From Saxidomus purpurata (Eukaryota > Mollusca > Bivalvia > Venerida > Veneridae): DNA of 64,000 nucleotides. The position numbers and the translations under genes are program-made. The notes under the pieces are model-generated. The model made no database searches. It saw only the letters and a list, made by a program, of their open reading frames with translations, and had not been told where the DNA came from. Shown here one piece after another: positions 26,245 to 37,093 of the stretch (position 1 is the stretch's first letter; every line of letters starts with the position of its first letter). The stretch covers positions 29,434,781 through 29,498,780 of the forward strand of contig JAFMSR010000003.1 of assembly GCA_022818135.1 (NCBI GenBank), in the 5' to 3' direction.

Positions 26245-28753
26245 AGACCTGACCAGCGTACCTGTAAACGTATATGTAAATGTAAACGTGCTCTTTATTT
26301 GAACAATGTATTGAGGGGCCATCTCAAGTTAGAACTATAATACAAACCAAAGGCTCTCGTATATTTATTATTCAATTAATGGTAAGTGATCACGTGAGAG
26401 TCTCCAGACCGTAATATTGCATGTTCAACAATTACTCTGCAGTAACAAATGCGTTTGATAAGTTATTTGCACATCCTTCGTTCATTTAGAGGCCGTTTAT
26501 TTGAGAGTGCTTATATGGAGTCATATCGGATGTTGGTTAGGGTATGTCCTGTTACCCAGCAAAACACATTCATCTGGAAATGGAAGTTCTTGACCTCCGA
26601 TTTTTGTAATGTTAAACTGGTACTGCTGAGGATGATGGTGGTGATGATCGGATGATCGTTATGGTGATGAATGTTGATAGTGTGACAATAATGATATAGG
26701 TAATGATGATGATGATTATTATTATTTTTATTATTATCATTATTATTATTATTATTATTAACCAGGTATTTTCTTTAAACCTGATTATAAGAATGGTGAC
26801 GTCGTTTGTCGGGCGGGCGGGCCGTCGTCAAACAGTTGGTTTCCGCTAAATAATTTTAGTTAAGAGTGACCAATTTTAAATGAAACTTGGTCTGTAGGTA
26901 GCTTGCGTAGAGAGGAAGCTTGCGATTGCATTTAGGGTCACTAGGCTCAAGGTCAAGATCACGGTAACTAAAAGTAGAACAATGGTTTCCGTTCAATAAC
27001 TCGAGTTAGGAGTGACGAATTACAATGAAAATCGGTGTATATGTAGCTTGTGTGTAGAAGAAGGTTGAGATTGCATTAAGGGTAACTAGGGTCAAGGTCA
27101 AGTTCACTGTTACTAAAAAAGATTTTTATATTCTAAATTGTTAGTGGGGGATTCAGGTCACTGTTGCTTAAAACAGAACATTTTAATATATTTTTTTCAT
27201 CTTGGAAAATATATAAATTTGTTTGCGTGGCTGGGGGGGATAAATGTCATTGTTTTTTTTAATTCTCATGTTTTTGTTATATCACTGGCTTTTTTTGTTT
27301 TGGTCAAGGTCCAGGGTGATTTTTTTCTAATTCCTGCTTTTCTACAGGCACCATTTAAAACCTGGTTTTGGCGGCGTTAGTTGTTTTATCTTTATGATGG
27401 CACCACTGATGCTGATGGGACAATGACTGTTATGAAAAAGGACGGTTTAAATGGAACTGATTTTGTTGATGAATTTAACTGCAAGGATGAATTTCTTCAT
27501 GATGATTGTAATGATGGTGCTAATGTTCAATTTTGTATTAGTTCTACCGTACACTATGGTAATGACTATTAGACCTGACCAGCGCACTCGCACTCGCACA
27601 CGTAAATGTAAATGTACAACGTACAACTGCCAAATTTCGGGGATGATCTCAAACGATTCTAGTATCATAGGAAATCTTGGTTACGTTCATTATTAAAAAG
27701 TCTTCCTTATTATATAATACTATTTACTATTATCCTAATAACAATCATTACTATCGTGTACTGTAGAACTCATACAAGATTGAACATGTAATCATCATGA
27801 AGAGATTCATCCTTGCAATGGAAGTAATCAATAATCAGTTTCATCAAAATCGTCGTTTTCATGAGAGTCATTGTCCCATCAACATCATTTGTATCACTAT
27901 TAAAATAAAACAAATAATTTTTTCTATTTTAGTAACAGTGATATTGGCTTTGCTTCCTCTCCACACAATCTACCCACACACCAAGTTTGATTGCAATTGG
28001 TCACTCCTACCTCGAGTAATTTAGCGGAAACCATTTTTCTATTTTTAGTAACAGTGAGTTTGACCTTGAGGATAGAGCCCTTAATGCAATCGCAAACTTC
28101 CTCTCTACGCAAGCTACATACGCACCAAGATTCATTGCAATTGGTCACTCTTAACTAAAGTTATTGAGCGGAAACTAAATGTTTAACGACCACCCGCCCG
28201 CCGGCCCGCCCGACATACGACAACGCCATTGTTATTATAATAATGATAATAATCATTATCATCATCATCGTCGTCGTCGTCAGCTATATCATCACTGTCA
28301 CACTATCAACATTCATTACCATAACGATCATCACCATCATCCTCAACAGTACCAGATTAACCTAATGGCAAAACTTTGAGATCAAGAATTCACTTACTGA
28401 TGAATGTGTTTCGCTTGATGCCAGAATATACCCTAACCGACATTCGCCAATGACTCCATATACGGATTGTCAAATAAATCAGACAGCCCTTAAATGAACG
28501 AATGGTCTGCTAAAAACTTAATAAACGCACTAATAACTGCAAAGTAATAATTGTTAAACATGCAATTGCACGGTCCGGAGACACCCGCGTGATAAATTAC
28601 CATTAATTGTCTACATTTGCATTGGTATGATTGTCTATAATTTGAAATATTATTGTATTGTTGTTCTAACTTGAGATGGTCCCTCAATACATTGTTCAAA
28701 TACAGAGTACGTTTACATGTACATGTACGTTTACAGTTACACTGGTCAGGTCT
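26245..28753. repeat. Large nested inverted repeat (foldback), about 2.5 kb
   Basis: The outer arms are 26245-27125 and about 27918-28753. They begin agacctgaccagcg on the left and, reversed, agacctgaccagtg on the right. They pair collinearly through caatgtattgagg, the ggatgatggtggtgatgatc region, the gggcgggcggg block and the gtgaccaatt/cggaaacc modules. A second, inner pair lies at about 27408-27571 and 27737-27890 (shared gatgggacaatgact and gcaaggatgaat). The left side has about 280 bp (27126-27407) with no counterpart on the right. The middle (27572-27736) again starts with gacctgaccagcg, and part of it (gatctcaaacgattctag) recurs inverted just outside the right arm near 28840. No transposase is present. 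The element contains 145-bp modules and GAT/ATT simple repeats. Confidence 0.85.
26704..26760. repeat. GAT/ATT microsatellite
   Basis: A run of gatgatgat changes into attattatt. The opposite arm of the inverted repeat carries the complementary version near 28235-28280. Confidence 0.9.
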
Positions 28754-29035
28754 GTTGTTAGGATAATGATGACTGGTAATCATATAATGATGAAGATGTT
28801 TTAATAATGAACGTTACCAAGATTTCATGTGCTACTAGAATCGTTTGAGATCACCCTCGAAATTATATACACGAGAGCTCTTCGTCAAAGGGATTTCTAA
28901 ATCACCCATCACTGGCAAAAAAACGTGACCCTTTTGGCACAAATACGTGCCATAGAATTGCAATCATAGTCAAATAAAAGAAATGTACACCATCTTTATC
29001 TTTAAATAACGATTGATTATCAAAACCTACGGCAC
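28754..29035. other. Right flank of inverted repeat
   Basis: 28800-28860 is an inverted copy of 27640-27695 (gatctcaaacgattctag, then gaaatcttgg). Nothing else recognised. Confidence 0.6.
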
Positions 29036-29349
29036 TTAAAGTGACATACCATATAACTTATGTCAAACTAAATAAACTCCAAAACATAAATAATGTAATA
29101 TTTGAAAGTATTTTGACTTAACCTTAAAAGTATAGCTATGCAGTCCCATTCAATATCGATAAAATCGATAGAGTTGTTGTTGTACAATCAATGGTTGGAT
29201 TCGACTTATTAAAGAAAACCGCTATTTTGATAATTTGTGGAAAAATGAGGCATTTTTCGCCAAAGGTTCTTCTTTGATATTGTATTTGTTGAACACAAAA
29301 TCTATGTTTCGAGAAAACAATCTGCTAGATGTAGGGAGTGCCCCTTTAA
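29036..29349 (+). mobile_element. M1 MITE, TTAA-flanked, 314 bp
   Basis: Bounded by TTAA at both ends, with inward ends agtgacatacc and, reversed, aggggcactccc. The interior is shared with the other M1 copies (cattcaat...gatag, gttgttgtacaat, aaaatgaggcatttttcgcc, gctagatgtaggga). No coding capacity. The TTAAAGG-type terminus resembles the TTAAAGGRR termini of Kolobok-related T2 MITEs described in Xenopus; that assignment is inference. Confidence 0.75.
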
Positions 29350-30581
29350 TTAAACTATTATAATAATTTTTATAAAAGGAAATATTGAAAGAAAATATCT
29401 TTGCTTTGAACTACTGTCAATTGTAGACATTGAATTTCAAGTTATATATTTAAAAATTTTTACATTGTTCGAAAATTAAAATCTTATTCTTTTTTTACAA
29501 ATTACGGTTTCTTATTTGTTAGAATCATGCACATAATGATGAAAATTGCTTAAAAGCGTAATATATTGCAGCTATTTCGAAGAAGCAGGCAAAAACATGC
29601 TTAAACCTTCAATGTTTTCGAAAAACAACTCGACAATAAAGCGATCCACTGTCTACAAGCAACTGTGACACAAACTTGTCAGTCATCTTTTTATCGTGTT
29701 ACAGAGATTGACCCCAGTGGCTCTAGCCTGTACTACTGATTTCTGTACACAAGCCATCATCGATTTTTTTTCAATTCTGTGTACTGGAGAGACACACAGC
29801 ATTTGACAAGGATGGGACTAGATTGACTCGACTTCGTTTTGTTCTTATAAACTTAATAGATATATGCCGTTGACATTCACCTTTACATGAATTGTATTTC
29901 TACGTATGTGATGCAAGTATAGCTACACTGACCTAGTGCGCATTGTACCGTAAAAAATTATTCACTTGACGCACTCATCTCGAGTTCATTAAGCTTCACG
30001 AGAAGTAATCAAATCTGCATTTCAAATCCGATTATAACATTGCGTATAAATTGAATTTTGTTCATTATTCTATCTGCACTTTAAACGTATTTTCTGTTAC
30101 ATGCTTCATCAGTCCAGTGACACTGCTACGGCTTTAATTAACTGTTAAATAAAAGACACTGTAGAAAAATCTGTTAAATGTATGGTTGCTCTGCCGGTAA
30201 TAGGTAATCAGTGTGAAGGAAATACGTTTATCGTTTTAGAGCTTATCCCTAATTATGCAACGTAACTACGGCCAGTCTGTATTTGTCTAATCAATATAGA
30301 TTGTCTTCGATTGAAGCCGTGCAATGAAAAGCCATTATTTTGTCAATTTCAGCATGATCTTATCATATTAAATCTTTAATTATTACTAATTAAAAGACCA
30401 AACATTTAGTTGATCTGTTTCTTTTGTCTTTGTTGCGCATCTCATTCAAAATCTCACTACGACCTTACATCATGTTTGCCGGTGCTCGCCCTTACAGCAT
30501 ATTTACAATTATTTTAAAACTACTTAACAACACGATTGTAGCTTTGGCTTAGATTGTATTAAACTCCCCATTTGTAATGCA
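29350..30581. other. No recognisable feature
   Basis: AT-rich spacer between two M1 copies. No gene or repeat recognised. Confidence 0.4.
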
Positions 30582-30938
30582 TTAAAGGTACATACCCTAT
30601 AATAGATGTCAAACTAAATAACTTCAAAAACATAAGTAATATACTATTTAGTAGTGTTATGACCTAAGCTATGCATTCCAGTTATTATAGTTAAATTAGC
30701 GGTTTAAAATATGTTGCATTACTGTTTCCATTCAATCATCTATGTAGAGTTTTTGTTGTACAATTAATTGGTGGATGCGATTATTTACAGAAGGTTTCTA
30801 TATTGATTAATCGTGGTAAAATGAGGCATTTTTCGCCATATGTAGTTCTTTCAAGTTTATTTATATCATTTTACGTTCATGGAACACATTATCTATGTTT
30901 GAGAATATAATGGCTAGATGTAGGGAATATCTTTTTAA
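30582..30938 (+). mobile_element. M1 MITE, TTAA-flanked, 357 bp
   Basis: TTAA at both edges, then aggtacataccct on the left and, reversed, aaagatattccctac on the right. The interior includes aaaatgaggcatttttcgcc, identical over 20 bases to the copy at 29036-29349, and same-strand gtagagtttttgttgtacaa. Confidence 0.8.
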
Positions 30939-31207
30939 GTCTTTGTGTAACTAAGATGATATCATGTACTCGGAATACCTGTGCACTTCAAGTATACGCC
31001 AGGTTAATGATAAAACAGACATACATGCACTAGGCTTTTCTTTAAACATAGCGACAAAACGTTCAATGACAAAACGCTATTGAAATTCCAATATATACAT
31101 ATGGAGTAGCGAAGCCATGTAACCGACATTATCAATCGATTTATGCAAATTCCTCGGTAGACTTTTGCATATATTTTGTTTCTAGCATTTCGTTTTATAC
31201 TTATGTA

Positions 31208-31267
31208 CAAGTATGTCAATTCAAAAATTTCTTTTGTTCAGCGGTAACCGAGAGCGAGCAGCTTTAA
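31208..31267 (+). repeat. M2 element right end only
   Basis: agtatgtcaatt, then ttcagcggtaacc and gagcgagcagctttaa, follow the right 60 bp of the M2 element at 56042-56823. I did not find its left end. Confidence 0.65.
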
Positions 31268-32238
31268 GCACGTGCAAACCCTTTTTATCTGGAATTTAGA
31301 CACCAAAATCTAAAATTGTTTTTCTATTGAAAACAACTCTTTAATTCAAATTTTCGGCAATATTGCCTTTTTCAAGAAATTTGTCTACACTTTTTAAATT
31401 CACATGTTGATCATATTCATGACAAGCTTAGAAATGAAAAAAAAACAACAAAACGAAATCTAAAAGCCTAAACGTATTAAAGTATGATAGGAATTCCATT
31501 CATTGATTTACTAAACGTGATCTCTACACGGTCCTCCAAATAAGTGGGATGACCAGCGTTAAATGTGCCATAAATTCATTTCAAAGAAAAAGTACGATAT
31601 CTGCACTTTTCCTTTTTTCCTACTTCTGTATTGAGAACTTACAATGCTTGGCACGTTTACTCGTTATTGGGTTAATTTATACATGAAAGATGAACACACC
31701 ACAATATAGCTAAGCTGAGGACGTAGGACGCAATCGTTTCCAACTTCTAGATCAAAATCGAGTAATTATATACAAATAGATAGATGAAAGATGCACTGAA
31801 AACTAATGTTTGAGGGTTATTAATAAAGGATGAATGTGCAACCAACCTACTCCCAAAAAAAAAGCTAAAAGGATTTAAACATAACATTAGAGAGTGAGTA
31901 GGTCATTGCATCTTACGAAGGCTCAAGGGTAATTTCTAAAACTACTCAGTTTTTACAACCTTACTGCTTTGCATATAGTCCAACTATCTTTGAACTAGGT
32001 TTAAATAGCCTTGACGTATGATCAACACTGCTAAAAGATATCGTGAAAGTATGGACTCCCGGAGACGGTAAACTGACACGTAGTACTTTCGGTTACATGT
32101 ACAATCAGGTCATGTTTCTTCGAATCTTACCTCATTAAAACTTTGAAATGTATAAGAATATCAAGAAATATCAAAACTGAATATGCCAACACTTTGTCAC
32201 ACTACACTTGCATCAAACTATAAATTCATACTATTGAA
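31268..32238. other. No recognisable feature
   Basis: AT-rich spacer without supported genes. Confidence 0.4.
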
Positions 32239-32579
32239 TTAAAGCTGCTCGCTCACAATTTCAGGTGAAAACATTTTATTTCTCCAGAATGATAAATTCA
32301 AGCGTATTAAAACTCTAGGAAGCAATTTGCTAAAATTCATTGAATATGTTAGTGGAATTTGGTTTAACGGCACCTCTACACTTTATGGTTATATTGTGAT
32401 ATTCAAAAGCGTGTGTAACGCTTTATTATTTGGTAGCGTATAGTTTCAACTATACAGATAACTCCACAGGAATTTAAACTTGACCCTTTTTATTTGACTA
32501 TTCGTTTATAAAAATGTTATTTTGAAAGAGTTTCGAAAATATTATTTTTTCACCAAAATCTGAGAGCGAGCACCTGTAA
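32239..32579 (-). mobile_element. M2 MITE, short form, about 340 bp
   Basis: Left end ttaaagctgctcgctcacaa; right end, reversed, ggtgctcgctctcagatttt. The interior, reversed, contains actatacgctaccaaataat, matching 25435-25605 and 56042-56200. The left boundary has TTAA; the right one is degenerate (gtaa). Confidence 0.75.
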
Positions 32580-33589
32580 TGTTGTTTTGCATTTTATGTT
32601 TATTAAAGGCCTTCATAAGCCGTCGTCAAAAACTCACCACTTTTATATGCATTTACTCAATCCGCCCGACTAAAGACATATCTGAAGACCATTTTAGTGA
32701 AATTCGATTATAGACAGTTTAAACATGTGTTAAAACTACAAAACAACAAACATTAAATACAGAAAATAGGACAAGCACATTAGTATTGAACGTTGATTGT
32801 ATATGCTATATTTATGAGAAGATGTACTGAATCAGTTTCAATATTGTCTTTACTGCTTTAGATCAATACCTTTTACGTGAAATATTGGTAAATCTTTTAA
32901 GGAATTGACTTACTCAAATCGTTCACTTTTTCTATCAAATACAATATCTGCATCATGGTTGACATTTCAAATCACAGAATAATCGCTGTGATGATGTACC
33001 CTCTCCACTTAGATTAATGAATTGAAAATCATAAAATTCTTTATTAAAACATGCATAACATTAAAACTGTCAGTGCATATAATTTAAAGAGGAAATGTAG
33101 TGCTTTTTATTTTTAAAAAATTGAAACCCATTTACTCTCTGTATTATATATTGGAACACTGACGTGTGATAACATCAAGGAGAAAAAAAATTACCCCTGT
33201 CTTTGATATATTCTGCGTTGCAAACAGACAGTGATTCAAGAAAGATGCTGTTTTTACAATCATGTTCCATAACAATGTATTAATCTCATAAGTTGTAGTG
33301 GAAACGATCGTCATAAATATAGATGAATGAATGTTTTTGTTGGTATGAGATGTAATCATAAAATCACTAAGGCAATCAGAAAATATAACGTTTTAGTGAA
33401 TACAATTTCTTTGGTGTATCAAGTAGTAGAATTGAACATGACACTGTCTTATGTTTTCAAATACATAAAAATACTTTATATGGTAGACAATATTGCATTA
33501 TTACCATTGGAAGTCTTACTAAAACGTGTCAAAAATTTCTTGTAACTAATAAATCTAAAACAGCTGTGTACGAAAAGCTATAATTTTAA
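32580..33589. other. No recognisable feature
   Basis: AT-rich; overlapping short frames on both strands (33144-33545) show no motif. Confidence 0.4.
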
Positions 33590-33872
33590 TTTATAAACCA
33601 TAAAATAGAGGATAATTGTTGGTTTCGGTGTAAGATCACGTTATAGGCACCAAAAGTGATATTTAATTGTAAATAACAACTTTTGGTGTTCACGAGTGAA
33701 ATTAACGTGATATACACCGATACCAACAATTTTCTGTTTATTTTATGGTTAAAACTCTACTTTTATTGAGTTTGTTTCTACAAAATATCGAAAATCGCGG
33801 GAAACGTCATCAGAAACATAGCGCAAATGACGTCATTTAAACGACGTCTTCGTCGCTGGTTTCCAACATTAA

Positions 33873-33935
<63 letters not shown>

Positions 33936-34085
33936 CGCTCGGTATACTTTTTGACGTAAATCCGGGTTAAAGATTGCAAAACAGTGAAAAATAAGAATGG
34001 TAATCCACTGTTTCAAAACTGTGGATTATCACTTTTATTTCACTGAGAAAACTCTATAATTCACTGGAAAACATAAAATGAAACA
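33590..34085 (+). mobile_element. Hairpin element H, copy 1 (carries G60)
   Basis: Member of a four-copy family (also 41785-41915, 51240-51568 and 56225-56660). In order it has a long hairpin (gttggtttcggtgtaa ... caccgataccaac), the block tttattgagtttgtttctac, a gacgtca-containing centre, and cgctcggtatac. It ends with a small hairpin, aatccactgtttcaaaac / tgtggatt. No coding potential. A 60-base G run replaces a short spacer found in copy 3. The opposite orientation is used at 51 and 56 kb. Confidence 0.85.
33876..33935 (+). repeat. G homopolymer, 60 bases
   Basis: An uninterrupted run of 60 G lies between ttaatta and cgctcggtat. In the copy of the same element at 56225-56660 the corresponding junction, read reversed, is tttattacgctcggtat with no G tract. 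The exact length is doubtful because homopolymers are error-prone in sequencing and assembly. Confidence 0.95.
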
Positions 34086-34094
34086 AACTTATGA

Positions 34095-34530
34095 GTGTAT
34101 ATTAACATATATGAGCTAAAATTGAAGCTCTCCTCTATTGATTCTTTATTTATTAATACCTCAAAAGAAAACTTCGGATATGACAACATTAATAGTCCGG
34201 AAAAAAGTAATGATAGTACGAAACCAGGTTGGTTTGGTATTATATGCAAAAAAGCAAGATTTGATTTCCACAGAGCGAAATACTTCTATAAAATGAGAAA
34301 ATCCCTCACAAACAATGTCAGTCTGAAAGAAATCAGTAACAAGTATAAAAACACTATGCGTTTCTATCGTAATAAACATATTAGTCGAAATTTTGAGAAA
34401 ATGCAAAATATGAAACATAGTGACCCTAGAAAATATTGGAAAATTTTACGAGGCAAACAAGAGCTGTCCGTCACAAGTGACGAAAAACCCCGAAGAGGTA
34501 TCTCACAGTCTTTGTCCCCTCCTTGTGCTC
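34095..34530 (+). pseudogene. LINE ORF2 fragment, linker between endonuclease and reverse transcriptase
   Basis: An open frame of 146 codons. The stretch GWFGIICKKARFDFHRAKYF, then YKNTMRFYRNKHISRNFEKM, ending HSDPRKYWKILRGKQ, is the basic, helix-rich linker that follows the endonuclease in non-LTR retrotransposons. There PWFG-like, CK.AR..FHRAKK-like and P..YWK.L-like motifs are standard. No endonuclease is recognised upstream, and the frame ends before the reverse transcriptase. The element is cut at its left by hairpin element H and at its right by a satellite array. RT motifs resume at 35780. It is a dead fragment. Confidence 0.8.
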
Positions 34531-34559
34531 AATAATTGTGGTATGTAATTTTAAAATCC

Positions 34560-35460
34560 ACGCGACACATCAGCTTGATGTGCTAGACATTTGTGCCAAG
34601 TTATTTTAAAATCCTTCAATGTATGACAACTTTATAGTCCGGACATGAGTGTGTGCATATAGAGGATTCCATTTCCTTCAAACTCCAAGTGTAACTTTGA
34701 CCTTTGAGGTAGGGACTTGCACGCGACACGTAGTCTTGATGTGTTAGACATTTGTGCCAAGTTATTTTATAATCCTTCAATGCATGACAAAGTTACAGTT
34801 CGGACACGAATGTGTGCATATAAACAGAATTCCAGTGTGACCTTGACCTTCGATTTAGGGATATGGAACTTGCAAGCGACACGCCGTCCTGATGTGCTAG
34901 ACATTTGTGCCAAGTTATTTTAAAATCCTTCAATGTATGACAACTTTATAGTCCGGACATGAGTGTGTGCATATAGAGGATTCCATTTCCTTCAAACTCC
35001 AAGTGTAACTTTGACCTTTGAGGTAGGGACTTGCACGCGACACGTAGTCTTGATGTGTTAGACATTTGTGCCAAGTTATTTTATAATCCTTCAATGCATG
35101 ACAAAGTTACAATTCGGACACGAATGTGTGCATATAAACAGAATTCCAGTGTGACCTTGACCTTCGATTTAGGGATATGGAACTTGCAAGCGACACGCCG
35201 TCCTGATGTGCTAGACATTTGTGCCAAGTTATTATAAAATCCTTCAATGCATGTCAAAGTTACAGCCCGGACACGAATGTGTGCATTATACAGGATTCGA
35301 TTACCTTCAAGCTCCAAGTGTAACCTTGACCTTTGAGGTAGGGGCGTGGGTCTTGCACGCGACACGTTGTCTTGATGTGCTAGACATTTATGCCAAGTTA
35401 TTTTAAAATCCTTCAATGCATGACAAAGTTACAGTCCGGACACGAATTTTTAAGTGGGGA
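34560..35460 (+). repeat. Satellite array with alternating 161- and 153-bp units (314-bp higher-order repeat)
   Basis: The core gacatttgtgccaagttat starts at 34586, 34747, 34900, 35061, 35214 and 35383 (last copy gacatttatgcc). The spacings are 161, 153, 161, 153 and 169. Odd and even units differ, and the 314-bp pair is repeated almost perfectly (34586-34899 against 34900-35213). This explains the near-identical short open frames in the array, which should not be called genes. Units contain tgaccttgacctt or tgacctttgaggt. The array sits inside LINE debris. Confidence 0.92.
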
Positions 35461-35779
35461 CGCCCAGACGGACGGACGTACTTACCAGACGGACTTTGTG
35501 AGGTCATCCCTTCGATCTTTCTTTGATCTTTTTAACTCCACAATGAAATTATCCAACCCCACAATACCATTTTTAACCCCATAATGACGGAATGAACTCA
35601 AAGAACCTCACAATGCTAAGTTGTACTCAAACCGTAACCCCGTAATGTCTACTGGTCATGTACGGACAGACGGATGGATGGACAGACGGACGGTGCGATT
35701 TTAATATGCCACCCTTTTGGTGCACGAAAATCAAACAATTCTAACTCTCCACTTAATGACTTTTGAGTTTTTTTTAGAA
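35461..35779. repeat. Low-complexity tail of the array
   Basis: Contains gacggacgg-type tetranucleotide runs (35469-35480 and 35665-35695) and repeated blocks around cacaatg and accccataatg. These are common edge sequences of molluscan modular repeats. Confidence 0.5.
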
Positions 35780-36150
35780 ATGTTGATTATGTTGATGACA
35801 ACTCTGTTGATAGTACAACTGTGGACATTACAGATAAACAACTTCAAAATAATTTATAAATACTCCTATCACAGAAGTAGAAATCGTGGGGGGGAGGGGG
35901 GGACTGTAAAATTGTTAAAACATAATGAAGCATGTGGTATCGATAAAATTATCAATGAACAAATTAAATGTTCGTATCACATTATGAAAATATTCATGTA
36001 AAGCTTTTTGATTTATTTTTTGATTACTGTGTTATTCCAGAGTCTTTGACAATGGGAATTATAATTCATATTTATAGAAATAAGGTGATGCCAATAAACC
36101 TGAAAATTACAGACCGATGACACTTCTGAGTTGTTTGGGTAAATTGTTTA
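35780..36150 (+). pseudogene. LINE reverse transcriptase, N-terminal motifs only
   Basis: Translated in shifting frames it shows EACGIDKIINEQIKCS (RT motif 0/1 region) near 35925-35975 and then DANKPENYRPMTLLSCLG (RT motif 2) at about 36086-36140. Several stops and frameshifts lie between. The catalytic palm domain is missing because the sequence jumps straight to the 3' part of an element near 36150. It may belong to the same original LINE as 34095-34530, split by the satellite. Confidence 0.75.
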
Positions 36151-37060
36151 CTTATATTATTCCCTCGAAAACAAAATGTATGGTTATTTCTACAAAATAC
36201 AATAATGATTTGATAGAAAATGTTACAGTTCAAAAAGTTCTTGGAATTTATGTACACTCCACCTTATCATGGAAATAACAACTCAAAAACGTATGTTGTA
36301 AGCTCAATTCCAAACTTGCTCTCCTAAAAAGAATTTCGTATTATTTATCTTAAAAATGAGACTCATTTTTTACAATGCATATATACTGCCCACTTTCGAT
36401 TATTGTTGCACAATATGGGGAAAAGGTACGCATGTAGAAAAAACTATATTAAAGTATCAACAAAGAGCAGCAAGAATAATATTTAATAAACCAATTCTGA
36501 CAAATTCACATTCAATGTTTAAAGAACTACAGTGGCTTTCTTTTTCAAAACGATACGCCTGTCATGTAGCGCTATTTCTACACGAAATCTTGAACCTCAG
36601 TATATATCTAATCTATTGTGTTTCTCCAACAACCAAGTGTATAATTTACGGTCAACTTCAAGAAAAGACCTGTATGTACAGAAAATTAACACAAATTGTT
36701 TTAAAACAAGTTTTATTTATAACAGCAGAATTGTATGGAACATAATTCCTTTGAAGATTTCAAATATCCAATCTTTCAAATATCATTACAAATTGTTTTT
36801 ACTACAATCCGAATACTGTTAATACTGACATGATATTGTTTATACATTTTTGTATGCGTGCTTGTATTTAATATAATGAGTGTTTGTCTTTCTTTGGTGA
36901 TGTGTAAAAGAAAATTTGTACAATTTCATTACGTTTAATTTTCTTTTCAGTTTGTGTATTATATATGCTATCTTCCTCAGAAGGCCACATTGAAATATGT
37001 AAATATTTTGTATATTTGTCATAATGTGTTTACCTTCTTTAAATAAAGATATATTATTAG
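36150..37060 (+). pseudogene. LINE ORF2 C-terminal part and 3' end
   Basis: Frames read SKTKCMVIST, then VQKVLGIYVHSTLSWK, the region after the RT active site. Next comes FYNAYILPTFDYCCTIWG and KYQQRAARIIFNKPI, a hallmark of LINE C-termini. After a frameshift near 36600 it continues NLLCFSNNQVYNLRSTSRKD and ends FKYHYKLFLLQSEYC. A non-coding 3' region with aataaagat leads into an (ATT)n tail at 37061-37092, as expected for CR1/L2/Jockey-type elements. The palm domain is absent. Confidence 0.8.

Positions 37061-37092
<32 letters not shown>
37061..37092 (+). repeat. (ATT)n tail of the preceding LINE
   Basis: About ten perfect ATT units directly after an aataaagat block. The next LINE fragment starts immediately afterwards. 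Confidence 0.9.

Positions 37093-37093
<1 letters not shown>

Noticed and set aside
27381..27696. Overlapping open frames in the centre of the palindrome, rich in Asp or Arg/Thr repeats
   Set aside because: They come from GAT-type and cactcg-type simple sequence inside the inverted repeat.
28179..28379. His/Asn-rich open frame (HHHRRRR-like)
   Set aside because: Translation of a (cat)n/(cgt)n microsatellite in the right arm of the palindrome.
34717..35406. Several near-identical 60-70 codon open frames in tandem
   Set aside because: They are produced by the 314-bp satellite dimer; the reading frame reflects repeat identity, not coding constraint.
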